This document shows positions 8,996 through 18,201 of a DNA stretch of 45,818 bases, one piece after another. The stretch's first letter is position 1. Each line of letters begins with the position of its first letter. The position numbers were made by a program, and so were the translations under genes. The DNA lies in contig CAZVXF010000011.1 in the NCBI GenBank assembly GCA_964630875.1, positions 1 to 45,818 on the forward strand, written 5' to 3'. This DNA is from DAIDHZ01 sp035480255 (GTDB taxonomy: Bacteria > Chlamydiota > Chlamydiia > Chlamydiales > SM23-39). The notes beneath the pieces were generated by a model that saw only the letters and a program-made list of their open reading frames with translations, was not told the origin of the DNA and ran no database searches.

Positions 8996-10111
8996 TTAAT
9001 AATCTAAACGACACCCAAGAGAGATCCCTTGGAACATCAAATCTCCTGTAATCTCTTGCAAGTGCTGTGTCTGGCCATATGAAGCGCCCCCATTACTTGC
9101 TTGTCCATTGATCGCAAATAAGTGGTTATGATCGTTTAGGAAGATTGCATTCCATCCTGCCTGAATTGATAGACGGTACCGTTCATCTCTAAACCACTGA
9201 TTCCATCGCAACCCTAGTTGCAATTCAGTAATCGATTGCGCATGATGAGGATGTTTCGAAAAAGGGTTATTAATTTCAGCAGGAGGAGACCTGAGATATC
9301 CACGATCATTGCGATAGTTATCAAAAAAACCAGAAAGGAGAGCAACAGAACCATTTGCATAAAGGCTAAAATTGCAGACCAAGCCCCATTCACTGTTAAA
9401 CCCGACTGTCGGACCTATTCCCCAAAAGTCTTGTTTTAATTCAATGATATACTTAGTGAGATCATCATTCAGCGCCACAATATTTCCTGTTGCAGTTGTC
9501 ATCCAGTTTTGATTTACAAAGCCAGTTCTTACACCAATAAATGGCCGCATTTTCAACCACTGGCTCAAGAAAAACTCACGACCAAGCTGCCAGTCTATCA
9601 AGTTCAAGTGAATGTGAATATGGCTACTAAACGTATCTGCCATCACACCATTTTCTGCGGATATTCCGGGCACTGCATTGGCGGAAAACAGATGATTTTC
9701 GGTATTGGTATGATGATCGTGACCAACATTGAGCACCCATGTCCACAACACTTGGGTATCCCATTGATCATGCACCATATTATACCCGAGCCCCACTCGA
9801 CATCCTGAGTTCCAATCGCAAGAAACTTCAAAACACTCTCGGTTTTTTTGATCACTAAATGGTCCAAAAGGAAAGTTTTGACGAGAATATGTAAGCCCCC
9901 CTTCAGTTGCTTTCATGAACAAGTATTCAGCACTCACAAAAAGCCCTTGGCTACAATTGACAACTGGATTTGTGGGCGTCGTTATGATCTGCGCTCTTGG
10001 CGGAATCATCGCCTCGCATTCTTGCGAAGGATCGATTGTGTCACAATCGCTGAAGGTGTAAAGAGGTGACGTAAGAGCATATAGCAAAATCAACAGTTCG
10101 AATTTTTTCAT
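8996..10111 (-). CDS. MOMP-like outer membrane protein (Legionella-type OMP family)
   Basis: This is a likely beta-barrel porin of the outer membrane. A longer reading frame extends to 10183, but the ATG at 10111 is chosen because it has an AGAGG Shine-Dalgarno 8 nt upstream and starts a clean signal peptide (M-K-K-F-E-L-L-I-L-L). The mature part alternates polar and aromatic residues, is rich in Trp, Tyr, Asn and Gly, has Cys residues near the N-terminus typical of cross-linked chlamydial envelopes, and ends in an aromatic residue (L-D-Y). The segment D-W-Q-L-G-R-E-F-F-L-S near the middle and R-P-F-I-G-V-R resemble the MOMP-like families expanded in Waddlia and Simkania. Exact family membership was not searched. 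Confidence 0.8.
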   Translation of the reverse strand: MKKFELLILLYALTSPLYTFSDCDTIDPSQECEAMIPPRAQIITTPTNPVVNCSQGLFVSAEYLFMKATEGGLTYSRQNFPFGPFSDQKNRECFEVSCDWNSGCRVGLGYNMVHDQWDTQVLWTWVLNVGHDHHTNTENHLFSANAVPGISAENGVMADTFSSHIHIHLNLIDWQLGREFFLSQWLKMRPFIGVRTGFVNQNWMTTATGNIVALNDDLTKYIIELKQDFWGIGPTVGFNSEWGLVCNFSLYANGSVALLSGFFDNYRNDRGYLRSPPAEINNPFSKHPHHAQSITELQLGLRWNQWFRDERYRLSIQAGWNAIFLNDHNHLFAINGQASNGGASYGQTQHLQEITGDLMFQGISLGCRLDY

Positions 10112-10237
10112 AGAAGCCTCTTTGTATTTTTCACTCTGACCATTTTCTCGTTGTTTAAACGATCTTTTGCACATATCAAGCATCCTTGATGAAACCTAAA
10201 GTGCAAGAATTTACTTTAATGAATATAAAAGTATCTT

Positions 10238-10254
10238 GCAAATACAATATTTGC
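10238..10254. promoter_or_regulatory. Perfect 17-bp palindrome between divergent genes
   Basis: GCAAATA-CAA-TATTTGC lies between the MOMP-like gene (start 10111, minus) and sctU (start 10364, plus), about 110-130 bp from each start. Its symmetry and position suit a binding site for a dimeric regulator, but no regulator is identified and chance cannot be excluded in AT-rich DNA. Confidence 0.35.
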
Positions 10255-10363
10255 CCTCCCTATTTCCATTTAGAATCTCGGGCGATTTTGATGAAACGGT
10301 GTACCAGGGATGGAAATTTCTGCTAATTAAATCGAAAATCGAACAAAATAGACAAAAGAGAAT

Positions 10364-11440
10364 ATGGCCGAAAAAACCGAAAAAGCGACCCCGAAGAAAC
10401 TCAAAGATGCACGAAAAAAGGGTCAAGTTGCAAAAATCCAGGATCTCCCTGCAGCTTTTACCTTCATCGTTTCAATCGGTTCGACACTTGTATTTTTATC
10501 CTATTTTTTCAATCAAATAGGCGCATTTACAATTTCTATTTTTAGAGAGGTTGCGAGCGCTCAAGAATCATTTGAGAATAAAATTCCCGGCTTTTTCATG
10601 AATGCCATGCAGGTCATCATCAACTGCAGTTTTCCAATTATGCTTTTTGTGTGTGTGACAGGTCTTTTGATCAGTTTTCTAGTTGTTGGCCCAGTGTTTT
10701 CTTTTCAAGCGATGAAGTTTGATTTGAAAAAACTCAACCCAATCGAAGGAATTAAACAAAAATTTAAGCTCAAAGTCCTCATCGATCTCATTAAGTCAAT
10801 TGTGAAAATTACGGGTGCTGCAATTATTATTTATTTCATCATAATGAACTTGCTTCCACAGATCGTTTCATCAGTTGTAATGCCTGTCGTCGCCAGTGCT
10901 GGTATTGTACATACTTTTTTGGTCAAAGCAGCTATCCAGGTAGGTATTTTTTTCCTTTTTGTTGCTTTATTTGACCTTGCATTCCAAAAAAAGAATTTTG
11001 CCAAAGAAATGATGATGGAAAAATTCGAAATCAAGCAAGAATACAAAGACACTGAAGGTGATCCACATATCAAAGGACATCGCAGGCAATTGCAACGAGA
11101 AATCGCCTATCAAGATGGTCCTTCCGCTGCAAGGCGCGCGCGTGCAATTATTACAAACCCCACTCACATCGCAGTTGCTTTAAAATATGCCCCCGAAGAG
11201 GATCCAGCTCCCATCATTTTGACAATGGGCGTCGGTGTTCTTGCGGAGCAGATCATAAAAATAGGGCTCGATTATAAAATCCCAATCATGCGAAATGTAG
11301 ATTTAGCAAGAGCACTGTACAGTAAAGGGAAAATCTCCGATTATGTTCCTGAGGATACATATCAAGCTGTCGCAGAAATCTTGAAATGGATTGAGTCCTT
11401 AGAAAATAATCCAGATATTAATACAGAGTTGTTTAAATGA
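10364..11440 (+). CDS. sctU: Type III secretion export apparatus switch protein SctU (YscU/FlhB family)
   Basis: SctU is an inner-membrane component of the type III secretion export gate and controls substrate switching through self-cleavage. The 358-residue protein has a basic N-terminus (K-A-T-P-K-K-L-K-D-A-R-K-K-G), four hydrophobic segments (about 28-50, 75-108, 140-165 and 180-205) and a cytosolic domain with N265-P-T-H, the autocleavage site between Asn and Pro. The ATG has an AAGAG upstream. The stop overlaps the sctV start (ATGA). Order ychF-sctU-sctV-copN matches Chlamydia, except for the inserted genes on each side. Confidence 0.96.
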   Translation: MAEKTEKATPKKLKDARKKGQVAKIQDLPAAFTFIVSIGSTLVFLSYFFNQIGAFTISIFREVASAQESFENKIPGFFMNAMQVIINCSFPIMLFVCVTGLLISFLVVGPVFSFQAMKFDLKKLNPIEGIKQKFKLKVLIDLIKSIVKITGAAIIIYFIIMNLLPQIVSSVVMPVVASAGIVHTFLVKAAIQVGIFFLFVALFDLAFQKKNFAKEMMMEKFEIKQEYKDTEGDPHIKGHRRQLQREIAYQDGPSAARRARAIITNPTHIAVALKYAPEEDPAPIILTMGVGVLAEQIIKIGLDYKIPIMRNVDLARALYSKGKISDYVPEDTYQAVAEILKWIESLENNPDINTELFK

Positions 11441-13560
11441 AGTTTCTCGAAAAACTCTATACCTTACTCGGCGGAGCAAGAGCGCTTACTGCTGTCTCAA
11501 GATCTAGCGATTTGATGTTAGCCGCAATCATCATCGCAATTGTCATGATGTTGATCTTTCCAGTTCCCCCCAATATCATCGACATTTTAATTACGATTAA
11601 CTTGGCTGTTTCCTTATCTCTTCTTTTTGTCTCATTATATATTCAAAAAGCGGTTCACCTTTCGATTTTCCCATCCCTGCTTCTGATTACAACTCTCTAT
11701 CGACTCGGGGTGAACATTTCTTCGACAAGACAAATTCTCCTTCACCATAACGCGGGTCGCATCATTCATGCGTTCGGTACGTTTGTCGTTGGAGGAAATT
11801 ATGTTGTCGGTGGCGTTGTCTTCTTGATTATCACGATCGTGCAATTCATTGTGGTCACAAAAGGTGCTGAAAGGGTTGCGGAAGTGGCCGCTCGCTTTAC
11901 GCTGGACGCGATGCCTGGAAAACAAATGTCGATCGATGCCGATTTGCGCGCTGGTATTATTGATCAGCAACAAGCACGCGACCTCCGTCTTGGACTTTCC
12001 AAAGAGAGCCAACTTTACGGAGCGATGGATGGTGCGATGAAGTTCGTAAAAGGAGATGCCATTGCAGGCATTGTGATTGCAGTCGTCAACATCATCGGCG
12101 GTTTGATTATTGGGATTACACAGCACAATATGTCAGCTGGACAAGCCGCAAAAATTTATACTCTCCTTTCCATCGGTGACGGTCTTGTTTCGCAAATACC
12201 ATCTCTGATGATTGCGATTACAGCCGGTATTGTCACAACTCGCGTATCGAGCGAAAAAAAAGACACAAACCTCGGAAAAGAAATTTCCGAGCAATTGCTC
12301 AATCAACCGAAAGCACTGCTTATCTCAGGCTCAATTTTAGGCGCAATGGCACTGATTCCAAGCTTCCCTGCTTGGCCATTTTTAACTCTTGCAGGAATCA
12401 TTGGCTCAACAGGATATGTATTCTTAAAAAATTCGAAACGGATTGCAGCTAAAGCCGCTGCTGGAATTACAGCGACAGAAACGAATGTGCCTGGCCACGC
12501 GATGGCAGCCGGCGGTGCTGAGGACTTTGCTCTTACTCTTCCTGTTGTCCTCGAAATCGGATCCGCCATTTCTCTAACCCTTCGCAAAGATAAGCAAGGC
12601 CTCACCTTCATTGACCAGATGATTCCGAAAATGCGCCATTCCCTATACCAAGATCTCGGCGTTCGATTCCCAGGCGTTCATGTCAAAACGGACTCTCAAA
12701 CACTGGATAAAACCGAATATGCCATCCACCTCAATGAGGTGCCTATCGTACGTGGAAAAATCATACTCAAACATCTGCTTACAAACGAATCTGAAGAGAT
12801 CTTGCGCCGCTACAATATTCCTTTTGTCACGCAAAAAAGCACGCTTGGCATGCCTTCGCTCTGGGTCGATGACAAATATCAAGATCAGCTCAAAAAAGCA
12901 GGCATTCGTTATTGGACAGGTCTTGAAGTGATGATTCTTCACCTTTCCAAATTCTATCGACAATTTGCAAGCGAATTCATCGGCATTCAAGAAGTTCGAG
13001 CTATGATCGAGTTTGTCGAGAGATCCTTCCCAGATCTCATCAAAGAAGTCACACGCCTCGTTCCTCTCCAAAAGATGACCGAAATTTTCCGTCGACTCGT
13101 CCAGGAACAAATCTCTGTCAAAGACATTCGCACAATCCTCGAAGCACTCAGCGAATGGGCTCAAACTGAAAAAGATACGATTCTCCTCACCGAGTACGTT
13201 CGCTCCTCTCTCAAGCGCTATATCAGCTACAAATACTCGCTTGGCCAATCGGTTCTCTCAGTCTACCTTCTCGACCCTGAAATCGAAGATATGATCCGTG
13301 GCGCGATTAAACAAACATCCGCCGGCTCTTACCTCGCCCTCGACCCAGATTCAGTCCAACTCATTCTCCACTCTCTCCGTACGACGATCCAACCCACACC
13401 ACCTGGTGGCCAGCCGCCCGCTCTCCTTACCGCAATTGATGTCAGACGCTTTGCTCGCAAGTTGATCGAAGGAGAGTTCCCAGATCTGCCAGTCATCTCA
13501 TTCCAAGAGATTGTGCCTGAAATCCGCATTCAACCTCTAGGTAGAGTCCAGTTAAAATAG
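11437..13560 (+). CDS. sctV: Type III secretion major export gate protein SctV (LcrD/FlhA family)
   Basis: SctV forms the nonameric export gate of the injectisome. The 707-residue product has an N-terminal half with about eight membrane segments (20-340) containing the FHIPEP-family signature: D-A-M-P-G-K-Q-M-S-I-D-A-D-L near 166 and Y-G-A-M-D-G-A-M-K-F-V-K-G-D-A near 198. The C-terminal cytosolic ring domain (about 360-707) includes P-x-x-L-W-V and the T-x-L-x-E-L/A-L-S-E-W region. Translation is coupled to sctU by a 4-bp overlap. The next gene, 71 bp downstream, is on the opposite strand and interrupts what is a sctV-copN junction in Chlamydia. Confidence 0.97.
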   Translation: MKFLEKLYTLLGGARALTAVSRSSDLMLAAIIIAIVMMLIFPVPPNIIDILITINLAVSLSLLFVSLYIQKAVHLSIFPSLLLITTLYRLGVNISSTRQILLHHNAGRIIHAFGTFVVGGNYVVGGVVFLIITIVQFIVVTKGAERVAEVAARFTLDAMPGKQMSIDADLRAGIIDQQQARDLRLGLSKESQLYGAMDGAMKFVKGDAIAGIVIAVVNIIGGLIIGITQHNMSAGQAAKIYTLLSIGDGLVSQIPSLMIAITAGIVTTRVSSEKKDTNLGKEISEQLLNQPKALLISGSILGAMALIPSFPAWPFLTLAGIIGSTGYVFLKNSKRIAAKAAAGITATETNVPGHAMAAGGAEDFALTLPVVLEIGSAISLTLRKDKQGLTFIDQMIPKMRHSLYQDLGVRFPGVHVKTDSQTLDKTEYAIHLNEVPIVRGKIILKHLLTNESEEILRRYNIPFVTQKSTLGMPSLWVDDKYQDQLKKAGIRYWTGLEVMILHLSKFYRQFASEFIGIQEVRAMIEFVERSFPDLIKEVTRLVPLQKMTEIFRRLVQEQISVKDIRTILEALSEWAQTEKDTILLTEYVRSSLKRYISYKYSLGQSVLSVYLLDPEIEDMIRGAIKQTSAGSYLALDPDSVQLILHSLRTTIQPTPPGGQPPALLTAIDVRRFARKLIEGEFPDLPVISFQEIVPEIRIQPLGRVQLK

Positions 13561-13631
13561 AAAAATTCAAATGAGGCAGTTGGAGAATCCAGAAATCTGA
13601 CAACCAATACAGAAAATCGTAAATCATTCAT

Positions 13632-15086
13632 TCAGGGTAATGTAATGTCTTTAGGCCGAACGTGTGCCCCACCAGAGGCTGAAAAATAAATCTCTACAAC
13701 GTTTGTTTCATTTCCATTATCTGCACCTATAGCATCAGGAAACTTTACATAGGGTTTCTTGTCGTCCGCTCCCTTTTTTATCCAACTTTCTACACAAAGA
13801 TAAATAAGATTATCATAACTAAAAGGAAATGGATAAAACTTCGCAGCGCCACTTAATGTGCTCTGAATAAATCTCTTTTTGTCATTCTTATATTTTTTAT
13901 TGTAGTCATTTTGATGAATACAATGTTTATAACCATGGCCATCATGATAAGCGTCATATTGAACTCCCGCATGAGAAATCGTTATTTTTTTTTCTTGAAC
14001 AGCCTTCTCGAATCCTTTAATACGCGCTTCACTATTTTGCTTTTTATTTTTGCCTCCTCCATACATTATTTTCAAAAGAGGCGGGACATTGTAAATCGGA
14101 TCATAAACTCCATACTTTTCCTTCAGCGCGAATAGTACATTCGGAACTTTGAGCATGTTTTGTGATTTGAATCGATCGAAAACAGCTTGCACAACTGTTC
14201 TTGAACTATGTTTCAATACGAATTCAAATAGGTCATCTGATCCAAAGAGTGCAGCATAGTCAAGTGGGTAATTTCCAAAATGATCTGCATGCTCTAAACT
14301 TTTTGGTTCGTAATCAACTAAGCATTTAACATTGAAAAATTTTCCGTGAAAATCCTCATGAAGAACTGCACAATGAAGTGGCATGCGTCCGAACTTATCC
14401 ACCACGTCCGTATTCGCTCCCCGTTGAATCAAATTAAATACGAATTTATCTTTGAAACTCGCAATGACATGGAGAGGTTGAACAAGGTTATTATCCAAAT
14501 CGCAAATTTGTTGATGATTGCATAATAGATCCCAGTAGCGTGGATTTGAGGACGAGGCAAAATAAATCGGAGTCCTGCCATACTGATCTTGCGTGATCTT
14601 TGCATCATGTTGGATCAAATATTGAATCAAATCCAAAAATTTATTTTCCATAGATTTTCCGAGAGCACTAAAACAATATGCGCAATAATGCAATAAACTA
14701 AATCCATCATACTGAGTATTAATGTCTTGCGTTTCTAGCAAACGAGTCTCATAAATCCTTCGAGCAGGTTCAGAAAAAAGAGCATTCACCTTGCCAATGA
14801 CTTGATTGACGATTTCACTTTGGCTCAAAACTCCAGAAACATCAGTTTTTGAATGAGCCGTATCAATTTGCCCAGCCTTCGACATTTTTTTAACTGGCAT
14901 AGTGTTGGGTAAAATTCGACCGCGCAACTGATCCGGAAAAGCTGGAGACTTTTTTTCAGATGATGATGCAACGGGGAAAATATTCTGTCTAGCTAAGGTT
15001 CCGGCGCTGCTGATCCTAGCAACGTTTGGCTGACTTGCATACCTGTAATCATTTAGATACGTAGAAATGCTGCTGCTCGAATTCAC
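13632..15086 (-). CDS. Ankyrin-repeat protein with cryptic C-terminal domain, candidate secreted effector
   Basis: The 484-residue protein starts at a GTG with GAGGG about 7 nt upstream. The N-terminus is Ser-rich and disordered (M-N-S-S-S-S-I-S-T), the composition often found in type III substrates, with no Sec signal. Residues about 127-295 hold four or five degenerate ankyrin repeats (G-R-T-P-I-Y-F-A, P-L-H-V-I-A, G-R-M-P-L-H-C-A, G-N-Y-P-L-D-Y-A-A). The C-terminal 120 residues are different: a His/Lys/Tyr-rich patch with H381-D-G-H-G-Y-K-H388-C-I-H391 and a final strand E465-I-Y-F-S-A-S-G-G-A-H. This may be an enzymatic domain, but no family was recognised. The gene sits inverted between sctV and copN, so it probably arrived by insertion and may use this machine. 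Confidence 0.8.
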   Translation of the reverse strand: MNSSSSISTYLNDYRYASQPNVARISSAGTLARQNIFPVASSSEKKSPAFPDQLRGRILPNTMPVKKMSKAGQIDTAHSKTDVSGVLSQSEIVNQVIGKVNALFSEPARRIYETRLLETQDINTQYDGFSLLHYCAYCFSALGKSMENKFLDLIQYLIQHDAKITQDQYGRTPIYFASSSNPRYWDLLCNHQQICDLDNNLVQPLHVIASFKDKFVFNLIQRGANTDVVDKFGRMPLHCAVLHEDFHGKFFNVKCLVDYEPKSLEHADHFGNYPLDYAALFGSDDLFEFVLKHSSRTVVQAVFDRFKSQNMLKVPNVLFALKEKYGVYDPIYNVPPLLKIMYGGGKNKKQNSEARIKGFEKAVQEKKITISHAGVQYDAYHDGHGYKHCIHQNDYNKKYKNDKKRFIQSTLSGAAKFYPFPFSYDNLIYLCVESWIKKGADDKKPYVKFPDAIGADNGNETNVVEIYFSASGGAHVRPKDITLP

Positions 15087-15170
15087 GAATGTCCCTCACA
15101 AAAGGGACCATTATCGCGAATAGATCGGTTTCATATCCACAAAATGTGGTGAAAATGTTGCGTGCCCTTG

Positions 15171-15198
15171 TTGCAACAAACCACCACCTCGATATATA
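15171..15198 (+). promoter_or_regulatory. Candidate copN promoter, -35 TTGCAA, 16 bp, -10 TATATA
   Basis: The -10 ends 10 nt before the copN ATG, predicting a transcript start at about 15205 and a leader of only a few bases. No Shine-Dalgarno sequence precedes the ATG. The promoter faces away from the ankyrin gene. Confidence 0.45.
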
Positions 15199-15208
15199 AC
15201 CCAAATAC

Positions 15209-16366
15209 ATGAGCGATCCAAATATCTCCCCGATTCTTCCCATCAATAATCAAACTGTGAATCAAATCAGGCAGGAAGCAAAACAATCGATTGCCAAGCC
15301 AGTTGTCAGTCAGGGCAATCTTTCTCAGTATGTTGAAAACACACTCTTTAATCCCACTCAACAAGCACAACGTTTTCGCGATCTTGAAAAATTAAAGCAT
15401 TCGCAAACAAAAGAAAAAGTTGAGAATCCGGAGGAGGAGAAAATTGAAGGCGTCGAAAACGCAGAAGAAGTTGCGACTCGCTTTTCTCGCGGCAATCCTG
15501 AACTTGAAGAGCGAACCCTCGCCATTTTACAAAGTCTCATCAATCCAAACGACACAGCAGAAGAGACCCTTGCCAAGGTGTTTTCTGTCTATCCAGATCC
15601 AGCACTCGCGGATGAGGCCTTAGACTTTCTCATTGAAACCGCTCGGCCCGACACGCTCGACATCCTGCAGCAAACCAAAGCGCTTCTCAATCGCGATTAT
15701 GAAAGACAAGTCAAAGCTGGACGCAATATCAGTGCACTTGCAAGAGAATTTTCGAAAGAAGGACTTGGCTCTCCAACATCGCTGCGAGATATGTATCGCG
15801 ATGTGACAGGAAATCCACGTGCTCCATTAAAACTTTTTGATGAACTCAGCGAGAAATACCCTTACGCGAAGTTAAAAACGGTCATCACATTCTTGCTCCA
15901 TTCTTTAGGACAAGACCTCAAATCCAAAGGGCCTTCAATTGATCCGGGAAATCTTGCTCGTCTCATTGAGGAAACACGCTCTCTTCAAGGAATCCTTGGT
16001 GTGTATCGATTTTTCCAATCCAGATCGAAACTGATCGATCAACAGTTCCAAGCAATGGGTTTTCCAAGACCTCCGCAATTGAATTTTGAAACTTTAGCGC
16101 GTCTTTTGATCAAAATGTTGCAAGAGCGTTTTGTGAATCCAGAAAAAATTTTGCAAACTGCAAAAATGCTTGGGATCGAAGAAGAAGTTCAAGCACAAAT
16201 TCTCACCTACTCACAGATGTATGATGCATTGCGTCAAATTTCTCCACGCTATTACCGAAATCAACAACAGCGCAATGATCTAGCCAAATCTTTCGTTGAC
16301 ACTCTTGAGCAATTAGATGATAAGCTTGAAGACGAGAAAGAAGAAAAAAAGAAAAAGAAAAAATGA
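15209..16366 (+). CDS. copN: Type III secretion gatekeeper CopN (SctW, YopN/HrpJ family)
   Basis: CopN is the chlamydial YopN-like plug that controls the order of secretion and is itself secreted. The 385-residue, mostly helical protein has a disordered N-terminus with the secretion signal, a HrpJ/YopN-like region from about 80 to 210 (including R-F-S-R-G-N-P-E-L and the A-R-E-F-S-K-E-G-L segment) and a TyeA-like C-terminal half, fused as usual in Chlamydiae. The tail is a run of Lys/Glu. The assignment leans on the neighbours sctU, sctV, chaperone and malQ, which are collinear with Chlamydia. The chaperone gene overlaps its stop (ATGA). Confidence 0.92.
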   Translation: MSDPNISPILPINNQTVNQIRQEAKQSIAKPVVSQGNLSQYVENTLFNPTQQAQRFRDLEKLKHSQTKEKVENPEEEKIEGVENAEEVATRFSRGNPELEERTLAILQSLINPNDTAEETLAKVFSVYPDPALADEALDFLIETARPDTLDILQQTKALLNRDYERQVKAGRNISALAREFSKEGLGSPTSLRDMYRDVTGNPRAPLKLFDELSEKYPYAKLKTVITFLLHSLGQDLKSKGPSIDPGNLARLIEETRSLQGILGVYRFFQSRSKLIDQQFQAMGFPRPPQLNFETLARLLIKMLQERFVNPEKILQTAKMLGIEEEVQAQILTYSQMYDALRQISPRYYRNQQQRNDLAKSFVDTLEQLDDKLEDEKEEKKKKKK

Positions 16367-16806
16367 CTGACAGTTTTTCGACACTTCTTCAAGATTTAGG
16401 AAAGGTTTTCCAGCTCAATTTAGTTCCCGATAAATATAATGCCTGCTCGTTGGAAATCCCCCCTCTTACCATTCAGCTTGAACTCGATTCCGATTTAGAA
16501 AACTTACTCATTTTTACGAAAATCATTGAATTGCCACCTGGAAAGTTTCGAGAAAATGTGCTTGCTGAAGCACTCAAAGCCAATGGGTTACCCGATCCAA
16601 GACCTGGTGTTTTTGGCTATTTCGCAGCAACAAATCATCTGACCTTACACCAAAGTTATCCCTTAAAAATTCTCAATGGAGACAATCTAGCAGGATTATT
16701 TGGCTCATTTTTTGAGCTTGGCTCAAGTTGGCATGAATCCATTCATAGAGGACAGCCAAGTCCAATGGGCTCAGCTTCACCCCCTCCTTTTGGAATCAGA
16801 TTGTGA
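16363..16806 (+). CDS. Type III secretion chaperone, CesT/Scc1-like
   Basis: The small acidic protein (147 residues) has the CesT-fold outline: an N-terminal helix (F-S-T-L-L-Q-D-L-G-K), strands with I-Q-L-E-L-D and L-L-I-F-T-K-I-I, and L-A-E-A-L-K-A-N near 64-71. In Chlamydia this position is scc1 (sycE-like), a chaperone that binds CopN. Start and stop overlap copN and malQ by 4 bp each, so the three are translationally coupled. The gene symbol is left open because the sequence was placed mainly by context. Confidence 0.85.
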   Translation: MTDSFSTLLQDLGKVFQLNLVPDKYNACSLEIPPLTIQLELDSDLENLLIFTKIIELPPGKFRENVLAEALKANGLPDPRPGVFGYFAATNHLTLHQSYPLKILNGDNLAGLFGSFFELGSSWHESIHRGQPSPMGSASPPPFGIRL

Positions 16807-18158
16807 AAACAGATATCCATTGGAAAACCATTGGCTTAACCTCTCATCATGGCATTGCCCTCCCTCTTTCTGCACTTCATACAAAAAACAGTCATGGTAT
16901 TGGTGAATTTCTCGACCTCATCCCACTCATTGATTTTTGCAAAGAGATTGGTTTTGATACGATTCAGCTTCTTCCAATCAATGAAAGTGGTTATGATCAA
17001 AGCCCTTACACAATTCTCTCTTCCACGGCGCTCAATCCCATCTATATCAGCATTTCCGAATTAGGCATCTTTGATCCTGAATTAAAAAAACTCACTCTCA
17101 CAAAAAGAGTTGAATACGCAAAAGTTCGTCAAAGAAAGCTTGCCCTTCTCAAAGACTATTATGACAAAAATAAAACTCACGAGAATTTTGAAGCCTTTCT
17201 TCAAGCACTTTGCTTTTCACAAATGGAATACGTGCGTGCTTATGCAGAAAAGAATCATTGTTTTCTGAAAGGAGATATTCCGATTCTTTTAAGCTCTAAT
17301 AGCGAGGATATCAAAAAATATCCCTCCCTGTTTAATGATGAGTTAGTCGCAGGAGCCCCGCCTGATATGTACAACAAAAACGGACAGAAATGGGGTTTTC
17401 CAATCATGAATTGGGAAAAGATGCGTGAAAAACATTTTGCGTGGTGGATCCATCGACTGACCATTGCGAGCCATCTTTACCATATCTACAGAATCGATCA
17501 TGTTGTGGGTTTATTTCGCATCTGGGCAATCCCAAAAGACAAAGAGGCAAAAGATGGCTTTTTTATTCCAGAAGATACGAATTTATGGGAAAAACAAGGA
17601 AGAGAAATCCTTGAGATGATGTTACATGCAAGTCAAATTCTTCCCATCGCAGAAGATTTAGGTATAGTTCCGCCTGAAGTGCGCAAGATCTTAAAAGAGT
17701 ATGGTATATGCGGAACAAAAGTCATGCGTTGGGAAAGAAAATACAGTCATCATCCGATCGAATACATTCCATTCGAAGAATATGAACCCTATAGTCTAAC
17801 AACAGTTTCCACACATGATTCAGAAACATTGCAGCAATGGTGGAAAAATAATCCCGCAGAAGCAAAACCTTTTGCAGAACTCAAACAATGGACCTATCAA
17901 CCAGATCTCACAATAGAACAGCGATTTGATCTTCTTCATGATGCTCATCACACACCGAGTTACTTCCACATCAATCTTCTGCAGGAATATCTGGCCATCT
18001 TTCCAGAACTGGTTTCAGAAAATCCCGATGATGAACGAATCAACATACCAGGTGAAGTTCTTCCCACCAACTGGAGCTATCGATTTCGGCCGAGCATCGA
18101 ACAGATGCAAAAGCATCCACAGCTCATTTCATCCATGCAAAAAATCAAAGGCCAATAG
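16803..18158 (+). CDS. malQ: 4-alpha-glucanotransferase (amylomaltase)
   Basis: MalQ transfers alpha-1,4-glucan segments in glycogen and maltodextrin metabolism. The start is GTG inside the chaperone stop (GTGA). The GH77 catalytic residues are visible: nucleophile Asp232 in R-I-D-H-V-V-G, acid/base Glu284 in I-A-E-D-L-G, and transition-state Asp339 in S-T-H-D-S-E. Substrate loops such as Q-S-P-Y and W-G-F-P are present. At 451 residues it is shorter than typical (about 500-530). The fixed chlamydial linkage of malQ with copN and its chaperone is kept. Confidence 0.95.
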   Translation: MKTDIHWKTIGLTSHHGIALPLSALHTKNSHGIGEFLDLIPLIDFCKEIGFDTIQLLPINESGYDQSPYTILSSTALNPIYISISELGIFDPELKKLTLTKRVEYAKVRQRKLALLKDYYDKNKTHENFEAFLQALCFSQMEYVRAYAEKNHCFLKGDIPILLSSNSEDIKKYPSLFNDELVAGAPPDMYNKNGQKWGFPIMNWEKMREKHFAWWIHRLTIASHLYHIYRIDHVVGLFRIWAIPKDKEAKDGFFIPEDTNLWEKQGREILEMMLHASQILPIAEDLGIVPPEVRKILKEYGICGTKVMRWERKYSHHPIEYIPFEEYEPYSLTTVSTHDSETLQQWWKNNPAEAKPFAELKQWTYQPDLTIEQRFDLLHDAHHTPSYFHINLLQEYLAIFPELVSENPDDERINIPGEVLPTNWSYRFRPSIEQMQKHPQLISSMQKIKGQ

Positions 18159-18193
18159 ACACTTCCAGTATGTATAGACATACAGGAAGCGTC
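18158..18193 (+). terminator. Long hairpin after malQ, probable terminator or processing site
   Basis: Arms at about 18162-18173 and 18178-18189 (CTTCCAGTATGT against ACATACAGGAAG) pair with one mismatch over an ATAG loop, and GAC/GTC extends the stem after a further mismatch. There is no U-run, so rho-independent termination is uncertain. It separates the T3SS-malQ operon from kdsA. Confidence 0.5.
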
Positions 18194-18201
18194 TTCGTAG
18201 A

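Noticed and set aside
10112..10183. N-terminal extension of the MOMP-like protein to 10183
   Set aside because: It would put 24 charged residues before the signal peptide, and the inner ATG has a good Shine-Dalgarno.
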